From positions 1 to 64,000 of the forward strand of contig NZ_JOEM01000036.1 in assembly GCF_000718135.1 (NCBI RefSeq): DNA of 64,000 bases, read 5' to 3'. Source of the stretch: Streptomyces cyaneofuscatus (GTDB lineage: Bacteria; Actinomycetota; Actinomycetes; Streptomycetales; Streptomycetaceae). The notes under the pieces were generated by a model, which had not been told where the DNA came from, did not search any database, and saw only the letters and a list, made by a program, of their open reading frames with translations. The position numbers were made by a program, and so were the translations under genes. Shown piece by piece: positions 52,447-59,449 of this stretch (positions within the stretch are counted from its first letter, which is position 1; every line of letters starts with the position of its first letter).

Positions 52447-53694
52447 TCACCTGACTGGCTGAGTCCGAGCGGTCTCCGCCTCCTGCATCGCCTTCTCCCA
52501 GCTGCGGGCCCCGGCACCGGGCACAGGCTTGGTGCCGTTGGAGGAACGGCCCCTACCGACCGCCCAGGTGATCAGGGCGCAGAGCGCGAATCCGGCTCCC
52601 AGGACGCTGGATCCGGCCCATCCGTGGGAGGTGAAGACGGAGGTGGTGGTGGCCGCGCCGAGGGCGGAGCCGAGGGAGTAGAAGACCATGTAGGCGCCGA
52701 TGACGCCGCTGGTGCGCTCCGTGTACGCGCTGGTGAGTGTGTGCTGGTTGCTCACGTGGACGACCTGGACCGCGAAGTCGAGCAGCACGACGCCGACGAT
52801 GAGCAGCCACAGCGACCAGGACAGCTGGGCGATCGCGGCCCAGGAGACGATGAGCAGGGCGAGTGCGACGCCCGCCATCGGCACTGCCCGCCCAGCGTCC
52901 GCCGAGCGTCCCGCGCGTGCGGCGCCGAGCGCGCCGGCGAGTCCGGCGACGCCGAACATGCCGATCTGACTCTCGCTGAAATGCCACGGCGCGTCCGTCA
53001 TCGGCAGCGACAGCCCGCTCCACAGCGTTCCGAAGGACGCGAACAGGAAGAACGCGATGAGGCCGCGCGTCAGGAAGACCCACTCCCCGAACAGCGCGCA
53101 GAGCGCGGTGAGGGCCTGCCCGTATCCCGCGGGCCGCCGGGAATGCTCTTCCGGAGGGAGGGCGTGCGGGACGAGGACGGCGAGCCCGAGCGTCAGCACG
53201 CCGAGCAGCACGTAGATGCTCCGCCAGCCCCACTGCTCGGCGAGCAGGCCTGTGACGATCCGCGCGCCGAGGATGCCGATCACCACGCCGGACGTCACGA
53301 TCCCGATGTTCCGCCCACGCTCGGCAGGCGGCGAGACCGACGCCGCGTAGGCCACCGTGGTTTGCACCACGACCGCGAACATCCCGGCCAGAGCGAGTCC
53401 TGCGAAGGCCATCCACGCGGTCGAGGCCGCGGAGGTCAGGAGCAGACCGATGGCGGTGATCGCGAGGTGCACCGCAATGAGCCGACGCCTGTTGACGATC
53501 ACGTCGCCGAGCGGGACCAGCAGCACCAGGCCGATCAGGTAGCCGAACTGGCCGATCGAGACGATCCACCCCAACTGCCCCGCCGAGACGCCGAGGCTGT
53601 CCCCCATCGGCACGAGCACGGGTTGCGCGGCGTAGACGCTCGCCACCGCGACACCGCACACGACCGCCAGTAGCACCCGTCGCCAGACGTCCAT
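52447..53694 (-). CDS. MFS transporter (drug-efflux type)
   Basis: 415 aa, 12 predicted helices. VLLAVVCGVAVASVYAAQPV is helix 1; GWIVSIGQFGYLIGLVLLVP then GDVIVNRRRLIAVHLAITAI gives the G-D-x-x-x-R-R loop signature of drug/H+ MFS pumps. VVVQTTVAYAASVSPPAERG and GVLTLGLAVLVPHALPPEE follow. Divergent from an HxlR-type repressor across an AT-rich 90-bp gap with direct repeats, a common antibiotic- or toxicant-inducible pair. ATG at 53694 with ggagag close ahead. Confidence 0.88.
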   Translation of the reverse strand: MDVWRRVLLAVVCGVAVASVYAAQPVLVPMGDSLGVSAGQLGWIVSIGQFGYLIGLVLLVPLGDVIVNRRRLIAVHLAITAIGLLLTSAASTAWMAFAGLALAGMFAVVVQTTVAYAASVSPPAERGRNIGIVTSGVVIGILGARIVTGLLAEQWGWRSIYVLLGVLTLGLAVLVPHALPPEEHSRRPAGYGQALTALCALFGEWVFLTRGLIAFFLFASFGTLWSGLSLPMTDAPWHFSESQIGMFGVAGLAGALGAARAGRSADAGRAVPMAGVALALLIVSWAAIAQLSWSLWLLIVGVVLLDFAVQVVHVSNQHTLTSAYTERTSGVIGAYMVFYSLGSALGAATTTSVFTSHGWAGSSVLGAGFALCALITWAVGRGRSSNGTKPVPGAGARSWEKAMQEAETARTQPVR

Positions 53695-53718
53695 CACTCT
53701 CCGACCCAAAATTAAGTA

Positions 53719-53772
53719 GCATAATGCAACTCATTTGAGGTTAGGGCATAATGGTCTCAATCTGCAACTCAT
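53719..53772. promoter_or_regulatory. AT-rich intergenic region with two direct repeats
   Basis: gcataatg occurs at 53719-53726 and 53746-53753, and tgcaactcat at 53725-53734 and 53763-53772. Together with the low GC of the region this suggests HxlR-type operator half-sites overlapping the divergent promoters of the MFS and regulator genes. Confidence 0.5.
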
Positions 53773-53784
53773 CCAGGAGGTGTC

Positions 53785-54240
53785 GTGCCGCACCCCTCGA
53801 ACGTCGCCTGGACCGATCCCGACTGCCCCGTCGCCCGCACGCTCGACCTTGTCGGCGATCGCTGGAGCCTTCTGGTCGTCCGGGACGCGATGGACGGGGC
53901 CCGCTCCTTCACCGAGTTCCAGCGCCGCACCGGCATCGCCCGCAACATCCTCAGCGACCGGCTCCGGAAGCTCAGTGCCCACGGGCTCCTCACCCAGCAG
54001 ACCGCGCCCACGGGCCGCCGTTTGGAGTACGTGCTCACCGACAGGGGCCGCGACCTCTTCCCCGTGCTCCTCACCCTGCGCCAGTGGGGGGAGCGCCACG
54101 CCTTCGATCCCGGCGAGCCTCACTCCACCCTGGTCGACGAGCAGGGCGTCCGCGTTCCGGACCTCACAGCGACCGGGGCCGACGGCGCCCCCCTCACGGC
54201 CGATTCCACGAACGTGCGGAAGACCGGCAAAAGCAGGTGA
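53785..54240 (+). CDS. HxlR-family winged-helix regulator
   Basis: 151 aa. The HxlR core: DPDCPVARTLDLVGDRWSLL (with the conserved Cys near residue 14), VVRDAMDGARSFTEFQRRTG, IARNILSDRLRKLSAHGLLT and LTDRGRDLFPVLLTLRQWGE. The single cysteine could sense electrophiles or oxidants, as in HypR-like members. GTG start five bases after aggagg. It probably represses the divergent MFS pump. The C-terminal ~30 residues are disordered and their codons are overlapped antisense by the convergent gene's end. Confidence 0.88.
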   Translation: MPHPSNVAWTDPDCPVARTLDLVGDRWSLLVVRDAMDGARSFTEFQRRTGIARNILSDRLRKLSAHGLLTQQTAPTGRRLEYVLTDRGRDLFPVLLTLRQWGERHAFDPGEPHSTLVDEQGVRVPDLTATGADGAPLTADSTNVRKTGKSR

Positions 54241-54778
54241 GGCGCGCCCGGAACGACCGCCAGCGCCTCTGTCCGCGCGCGCTGAGCCGCAGCCGCACGG
54301 TCGGACCGTTCACGCGGGCCGCCCCCGCGGGCCAGACGACGTCCCCCGGGATGCCGTGGGCACGGGCGTACGCCACCATGTGAGCGGTGGCGCCCCGGAC
54401 GCAGGACGCAGAGCCGCCCCAGACCGCCAGCACCCTGCCGCAGCCGCTGACAAGTTGCTCGTCCACGGCCACACAGGCGTTCCGGTCCAGCTGATCGAAA
54501 GGCCACATCTGTAACCCTCGGCCAACGCCACCAGCTCCCGGTGCGCCTCCCACTCCTGGGCGGGCTCCTGCGAGGACACCCGCCCGCTGCGGGAGGAGCG
54601 CCACCAGGCGCTGCCCCGCTTCACGCACCAGCCGCCCGAACTCCAGGGGCAGTCCCGCGCCGGCGCGTACGAGTCCGGTCGCGTCCGCCGGCATCCCCTT
54701 CAGGCGTTCCCGCAGGTCGTTCCGGACCAGCTCCCACGTGTCCGGGGTCAGGTCGGAGCGCCCCAATGCCGTGATCAT
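54194..54778 (-). CDS. SLOG/DNA-processing-like hypothetical protein with out-of-frame segment
   Basis: 194 aa from ATG at 54778. The N-terminus MITALGRSDLTPDTWELVRN and GLVRAGAGLPLEFGRLVREA, the later block MWPFDQLDRNACVAVDEQLV, and VLAVWGGSASCVRGATAHMV then AYARAHGIPGDVVWPA form a Rossmann-like SLOG-type fold (G-G-S...G-T/A-H-M-V-AYAR). Between them the reading frame gives non-native VLAGARPGVGGAPGAGG, while another frame there gives EPAQEWEAHRELVALAEG, which fits. Two compensating frameshifts near 54590 and 54520 are therefore likely. The C-terminal tail overlaps the HxlR gene by 47 bases. Confidence 0.55.
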   Translation of the reverse strand: MITALGRSDLTPDTWELVRNDLRERLKGMPADATGLVRAGAGLPLEFGRLVREAGQRLVALLPQRAGVLAGARPGVGGAPGAGGVGRGLQMWPFDQLDRNACVAVDEQLVSGCGRVLAVWGGSASCVRGATAHMVAYARAHGIPGDVVWPAGAARVNGPTVRLRLSARGQRRWRSFRARLTCFCRSSARSWNRP

Positions 54779-54848
54779 CCGCTCGCTCGCCTCCTCGCCA
54801 TGTGATGTGCTCCGCTCGTGTTCGTCCTGTCTGGGGTCTCCGTGATCA

Positions 54849-55516
54849 GCCGACCCGGTCCGCGCGGGTGAGCTCGGCGCGCAGCAGGTCCAAGCCCATC
54901 GGTCCCAGGTCCAGGGCCCGCCGGTGGAACCGCTTCAGGTCGAAGCCAGCGCCGTCGCGGCGGCGGGCCGCGTCCCTCGGCTCCAGCCACACCTTCTCCC
55001 CCAGCTTGTAAGAGATGGCCTGTCCAGGGCTCCCCAGGTACCGGTCGATCTCGAAGTCGACGAACCCGCTGGACAGAGTCCGCAGTGCTCGGCGAGGAAT
55101 GCGCGGTCCAGTTCGGTAGTCCACCGGCTCCCTCTCGTGGAAGCCGGCGCCCGCGGGGATGGGGGAGCCTCAAGGGCAGGCCGACGTCCGGGACGATCTG
55201 CGCGGCGCGCAGCAGCTGACCGGTGGCCGGTATGCCCAGACGGTGCGCGGGGTCGACGAAGTACCCCAGCTTGTCCACCAGCCGCTCGGCGTACAGACCC
55301 CACCCTTCGCAATGCCCCGGGTGCAGTTCGCACGCCAGCCGCTGGAACCGGTTGAGGGTGGTGGTGTTCAGCGCCGTCGTGCCCAGTTGGAGGTGATGGC
55401 CCGGAACCCCCTTGGTGGAACATCGTGCCCGGTACTGTCCACGTCGGAATCAGCGCGTCCGGGTCGGTCCGCGTCCACCAGATCGTGCCGGGGCGCGACA
55501 GGTACTCGCCGGGCGC
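54849..55516 (-). pseudogene. DUF885 protein, truncated and frameshifted
   Basis: Pieces in several frames give the C-terminal half of a DUF885 (dipeptidyl-carboxypeptidase-like) protein: YLSRPGTIWWTRTDPDALIP, LVDKLGYFVDPAHRLGIPAT, GQLLRAAQIVPDVGLPL, SSGFVDFEIDRYLGSPGQAI, SYKLGEKVWLEPRDAARRRD, FHRRALDLGPMGLDLLRAEL. At least two frameshifts lie between 55130 and 55420. On its 5' side the sequence is cut exactly at 55517, where the chitinase-promoter repeat begins. Confidence 0.75.
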
Positions 55517-55517
55517 C

Positions 55518-55823
55518 AGTCTCCTCTTCGAGCGGCTGTCAGGTCCTGGTTGAGCGTGCTCCGCGTATGTGTCCGCCCGGCAGCCACCGGGCGGCCGACA
55601 GCCCCGAGTTCACGTGCACGGGCGATGAACACCGTCGGCACGGGACGGACAGGTACGGAGAACTCCCCGGTGCGCCGCGCCGAAGGAGTGAGCAGCCCTG
55701 CACCGCATCAAGAGGTTCCTGACCGTACCGGCGGCCCTGGCCGCGCTCGCCGCCGGCTTCTTGACAGCGACCCCCGCCGCGTCGGCCGCCTCACCCGGCG
55801 CCGAGCCGTGCGCCCCGCTCCAC
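55518..55823 (+). repeat. chitinase promoter/signal-peptide duplication, copy 2
   Basis: About 306 bp matching 33117-33408. It begins at the break in the DUF885 remnant and contains the chitinase promoter, the ribosome site gaaggag and the first ~42 codons. Relative to copy 1 it retains ~14 extra bases (cggtgcgccgcgcc region) just before gaaggag. Confidence 0.9.
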
Positions 55824-56582
55824 AGCGCCTCGGTCGACTACCGCGCCGGGGACACCGTTTCGCACCACGGACGCAATTGGACCGCGAAGTGGTGGTCACG
55901 CAACGAGAATCCGGGTGCCGGGTCCGCCTGGTCCGACCGGGGCGCCTGCACCGGAGGGGTCTCCGACTTCGTCATCAGCCCGGAGCGGTTCGACGAGATC
56001 TTCCCGGACCGCCACCCCTTCTACACCTACCAGGGCCTGATCGACGCGCTGCACGCCTACCCGCGCTTCGCCAACACCGGGACGCCGCAGACCCGGGCCA
56101 GGGAGGCGGCCGCCTTCCTGACCCACGCCGACTTCGAGTCGGTGGGGCTGAAGTACGTCAAGGAGATCAACGAGGCCAACTACTGGCGCAAGTGCGACGA
56201 CACCCAGCCCTTCGGCTGCCCGGCGGGGCGGGAGGCGTACTACGGGCGGGGCCCGATCATGTTCAGCTGGAACTTCAACTACAAGGCCGCCGGGGACGCC
56301 CTCGGACTCGACCTGCTGAACGATCCCTGGCTGGTCGAGCGGGATCCGTCCGTCGCCTGGCGGACCGCGCTCTGGTACTGGAACACCCAGAACGGCCCCG
56401 GCACCATGACCTCGCACGAGGCGATGGTCGGCGGCGCCGGGTTCGGTGAGACGATCCGTTCGCTCAACGGAGCCCTGGAGTGCGACGGCGGCAACCCGCC
56501 GTCCGTGGCCGCGCGCGTGCAGAGGTACGAACGCATCACCGGCATCCTCGACGTGGCACCGGGGTCCGGGCTCACCTGCTGA
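55698..56582 (+). CDS. secreted GH19 chitinase with N-terminal chitin-binding domain
   Basis: 294 aa. Signal peptide LHRIKRFLTVPAALAALAAG...FLTATPAASA (1-31); CBM5/12-type module at ~43-84 (SVDYRAGDTVSHHGRNWTAK, WWSRNENPGAGSAWSDRGAC); GH19 lysozyme-like domain from ~88. The catalytic region reads AAFLTHADFESVGLKYVKEI: Glu147 and Glu156 occupy the positions I recall as catalytic in S. griseus ChiC, which is also 294 aa, but the usual SHETGG motif is DFESVG here. AYYGRGPIMFSWNFNYKAAG and WRTALWYWNTQNGPGTMT are standard. Start is a CTG at 55698, nine bases after gaaggag; no ATG/GTG/TTG in frame would keep the signal peptide. Confidence 0.88.
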   Translation: MHRIKRFLTVPAALAALAAGFLTATPAASAASPGAEPCAPLHSASVDYRAGDTVSHHGRNWTAKWWSRNENPGAGSAWSDRGACTGGVSDFVISPERFDEIFPDRHPFYTYQGLIDALHAYPRFANTGTPQTRAREAAAFLTHADFESVGLKYVKEINEANYWRKCDDTQPFGCPAGREAYYGRGPIMFSWNFNYKAAGDALGLDLLNDPWLVERDPSVAWRTALWYWNTQNGPGTMTSHEAMVGGAGFGETIRSLNGALECDGGNPPSVAARVQRYERITGILDVAPGSGLTC

Positions 56583-56655
56583 ATCCGGAGGCCGCTCCGC
56601 CCCTGGGCGAAGGCGCACGCTCCGACGACCTGCCGGCACAGCGGTATGCCGACAA

Positions 56656-58119
56656 TCAGTGAGTTCCCCGGGGGACGGCGTGCGGCTTCGGCCGGTGGAC
56701 CGTCACCTCCCCGTGGGCCGCGAGGGCGGTGGGCAGGTCGGTCGGGGCTCCCCGGAGCGTGGCGTCGAGGAACGAGAGCGAGGCGGCGGAGGTGATGCGG
56801 TGGCCCTCCGTGCGGCCCAGGGAACCGACCACTGCGGGTACCGGCGGCAGGTACAGCGGGGCGTCCGTGAAGGTGAGATGCGTGGTGCCGGGCACAGTCA
56901 GCCGGTAGTTGGTCGCGGCGCCGAGCTCCAGCACGCGGGTGAGCCGCGGCAGGTAGTCCGGGTCGGTCCCGGGGCCGATCTCCTGGGTCAGCGCCAATAC
57001 CGGTTGCCCGAGGTGCCCCCCGGTGGGGCCGTGCGGGAAGCCGTCCAGGTCGATGACCGCGTCGAACCGGCGGTCCCGGCGGGCCGCGTGCAGAGCGGCC
57101 GCGCCCCCGATGGAGTGACCGGTCACCGCCACCCGGCCGGTGTCGAGGCGTCCGGCCAGGGCTCCGTCGGCCTCCCCCCGGTCCATGCGCGTCAGCCTGG
57201 TGAGCACGGTGCGCAGGTCCGCGGCGCGGGTGCGTGTCCAGCCCTCCGCCCGTGCCGCGTCCTCCTCCGGGTCGCCGGTCGCGGAGACCCGCGTACGCAC
57301 CGTCCGGCCGTCCGCGAGGACCACGGCAGCGGAGTCGTAAGGGTGGTCGACCGCGGCCACCACGTAGCCGTGGCTAGCCAGTTCCTCCGCCCAGGCGGTG
57401 TTCTGCGTACGCACTCCGCCCAGTCCGGGGGAGAACAGCACCACCGGGAAGCGTCCGCCCTCCCGGGCGGCGGGCGCGCCGGGCACCGCGTGGCTCCGGG
57501 CGTGCGGCAGACCGTCGAGCAGGAAGCCGGGGACCCCCGCGTAGCCGGCCAGCGCCGAGGACACCGTGCGCGACTCGGCCCCGGTACGCCCGAGGTACGG
57601 CATCCGCGGCGCGTCCGGGGCGCTCCGCCCGGCGGGATACCAGAGCTGCGTCACCAGCGTGCGCCCCTCATCGTCCCGGCCGTCTCCTTCGGGGCGCGTG
57701 GAGAACTCCAGGACCTGGGTGCCGACCGGAAAACGTCCTGAGGGCTCGGGGAACTCGGGTACGGGCAGGGCCCACGCGGAGACCGGGCCCGACGCGATCA
57801 GGGCGGCGCACACCGCCGAACCCGGCAGGGCCAGCCACCACCGGGCACGCCACGGAGTGCGCCCGGTACGCCGCCGGACCATGGGTACGAGCGCGAACGG
57901 CGCCGCGGCGGCCGCCGCGGCCACCACCGGAACCATCTGCCATCGCAGCCCCCCGACGACGAGGACGGTCACCGACCCCACGAGCAGGGCGCCGGAGGCA
58001 AGCGCGGCCGGGCCGCGGAGGCGGTCGGGAAGCCAGCGGGCCAGTACGAGGGTGATGGCGCCGAACACGGTGAGGGCTTCCGGGCAGGACAGCGGGAGAC
58101 CGGTGATCGTTGAGGGCAT
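56656..58119 (-). CDS. PAF-acetylhydrolase-like alpha/beta hydrolase with N-terminal membrane segments
   Basis: 487 aa. Three to four N-terminal helices (ALTVFGAITLVLARWLPDRL, LASGALLVGSVTVLVVGGLR, MVPVVAAAAAAAPFALVPMV, WLALPGSAVCAALIASGPVS) anchor an extracytoplasmic hydrolase: TLVTQLWYPAGRSAPDAPRM, FPVVLFSPGLGGVRTQNTAW (oxyanion loop), VAVTGHSIGGAAALHAARRD with nucleophile Ser in GHSIG, FDAVIDLDGFPHGPTGGHLG (Asp) and VPGTTHLTFTDAPLYLPPVP (His). This is the platelet-activating-factor acetylhydrolase II pattern, acting on phospholipid or ester substrates. Start ATG at 58119; an upstream ATG at 58155 is in frame. Confidence 0.85.
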   Translation of the reverse strand: MPSTITGLPLSCPEALTVFGAITLVLARWLPDRLRGPAALASGALLVGSVTVLVVGGLRWQMVPVVAAAAAAAPFALVPMVRRRTGRTPWRARWWLALPGSAVCAALIASGPVSAWALPVPEFPEPSGRFPVGTQVLEFSTRPEGDGRDDEGRTLVTQLWYPAGRSAPDAPRMPYLGRTGAESRTVSSALAGYAGVPGFLLDGLPHARSHAVPGAPAAREGGRFPVVLFSPGLGGVRTQNTAWAEELASHGYVVAAVDHPYDSAAVVLADGRTVRTRVSATGDPEEDAARAEGWTRTRAADLRTVLTRLTRMDRGEADGALAGRLDTGRVAVTGHSIGGAAALHAARRDRRFDAVIDLDGFPHGPTGGHLGQPVLALTQEIGPGTDPDYLPRLTRVLELGAATNYRLTVPGTTHLTFTDAPLYLPPVPAVVGSLGRTEGHRITSAASLSFLDATLRGAPTDLPTALAAHGEVTVHRPKPHAVPRGTH

Positions 58120-58500
58120 GAGCTCATCGTCCGGGCGGCCGGCATCCCGCCGCATCGGCCTGACGTCGCGGTCCGGTGCGACCTGAGACGCATACGGAGG
58201 TGCGAAGGATCAGCCTGTACGGGTATACGTCGACCGGCGTCACCCCGCCATGGTCCCCCTCACACGGCCCGCCCAAGAACCCTCCGGGCTCCTGGAATCG
58301 GAGCAGCCGTAGCCACCTGGGGGCGGGGGCACCGAGGATGAGCCGGACACCATCCCGATGGGCACGGATCTGGCGCGGCCGGCGCCGCCGCACCCCGGAG
58401 CGGGCCGTGACGCCCGGCACCGGGCGGTCGGCAGGTACCACAAGGCCGATGGTCACGCCGTGATCGGGCCGGACCTCCGCGAGGCCGGGCAACCGGCTGT
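58120..58500. other. 380-bp stretch without recognised gene
   Basis: No supported gene. Frames give short, Arg/Pro-rich antisense-like products only. The left 80 bases probably contain the promoter of the PAF-acetylhydrolase-like gene; the right part leads in frame into the HELGH remnant without recognisable protein sequence. Confidence 0.4.
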
Positions 58501-58787
58501 GCTCACGGCATCATCGCCCACGAGCTCGGTCATGTCCGTCTGCTCGGCGAGGACCGTGTCCAGGATCTCGATGTCGACCACGAGAGACTGACCGACCTGG
58601 TGACGGTCTTCCTCGGCATGGGGTTCCTCACCGCCTACACCTTCACCGAGTCGGTACAGAGGTTCTCCGTCCTCCCCTGGGCGACCTCACCGAACGGATG
58701 CTCACCGGAACCGCCCTGGACCCCACCCACCACCTCGGCTACCTCACCGAGCGCCAGTTCGGCTACGCGCCCGCGAACCGCGACTGA
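58501..58787 (+). pseudogene. HELGH-motif protein, 5'-truncated and frameshifted
   Basis: AHGIIAHELGHVRLLGEDRV then LTDLVTVFLGMGFLTAYTFT contains an HExxH zinc-peptidase motif. After a frameshift near 58670, LGDLTERMLTGTALDPTHHL, GYLTERQFGYA continues to a stop at 58787. I recall longer Streptomyces proteins with this C-terminal half. The N-terminal portion is absent. Confidence 0.6.
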
Positions 58788-58834
58788 ACGGCGCATCCCA
58801 CTCATCGGCCACAAGGGCATGACCTCGCCCGACC

Positions 58835-58850
58835 CTGACCGATCGGTCAG
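58835..58850. promoter_or_regulatory. 16-bp palindromic operator ctgaccgatcggtcag
   Basis: A perfect palindrome 12 bases before the ATG of the TetR gene, of the tgaccgatcggtca type bound by many TetR repressors. Its position implies autorepression and control of the downstream MMPL exporter. Confidence 0.75.
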
Positions 58851-58862
58851 CTACCATGACGC

Positions 58863-59411
58863 ATGCCTCGTCCGCGTTCCGAGATGCGTCGTCACATTCT
58901 CGATGCCGCCCTGCGCCTGTTCGCCCACCACGGCTTCAAGGGGGCTTCGTTGCAGGACATCGCGGCCGAGGTGCCGTGCTCGAAGGCCTCCCTGCTCTAC
59001 CACTTCGCCGAGAAGGAAGCGATCCTCACCGAACTGCTGACGCCGCCCGCCGAGGGGCTCTCCGCCCTCAACGGCCAACTGGACGCTCTGGAAGGCTCGC
59101 GCGCGGTGGAACCGGCCGTGACGGGATACGTCGGCCTCGCGATGCAGTTCCACCTGGAACTCAAAATCATCTTCGCGGAGCTGCCGCAGATGCTCGGACA
59201 TCCCGCTCTGGCGGTCATCCCTCCTGCCGTCGACCGGCTCGCCGACGCGCTGGCGGGCCGCTCGCGGGAGCCCGGCGCACTCGTCTCGGCCCGCATGGTG
59301 ATCGGCGGGGTGGCGGTGGCGGTCGCCGGCGGCGTCGACGTCCCACCCGACGTGATGCGCGACGAACTGATCCGAGGGGCACGCAGAACCCTCGGGCATC
59401 CTCACAGCTGA
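58863..59411 (+). CDS. TetR/AcrR-family regulator
   Basis: 182 aa. TetR HTH: RRHILDAALRLFAHHGFKGA, SLQDIAAEVPCSKASLLYHF, AEKEAILTELLTPPAEGLSA (residues ~9-60). The helical ligand domain includes GYVGLAMQFHLELKIIFAEL and ARMVIGGVAVAVAGGVDVPP. The ATG at 58863 follows the operator palindrome closely. Downstream, 38 bases after its stop, starts an MMPL exporter in the same direction, so the two likely share a transcript controlled by this protein. Confidence 0.9.
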   Translation: MPRPRSEMRRHILDAALRLFAHHGFKGASLQDIAAEVPCSKASLLYHFAEKEAILTELLTPPAEGLSALNGQLDALEGSRAVEPAVTGYVGLAMQFHLELKIIFAELPQMLGHPALAVIPPAVDRLADALAGRSREPGALVSARMVIGGVAVAVAGGVDVPPDVMRDELIRGARRTLGHPHS

Positions 59412-59449
59412 GACAGGCTGTGCAACCGAAGAGAAAGGCGCCGCTTCGC

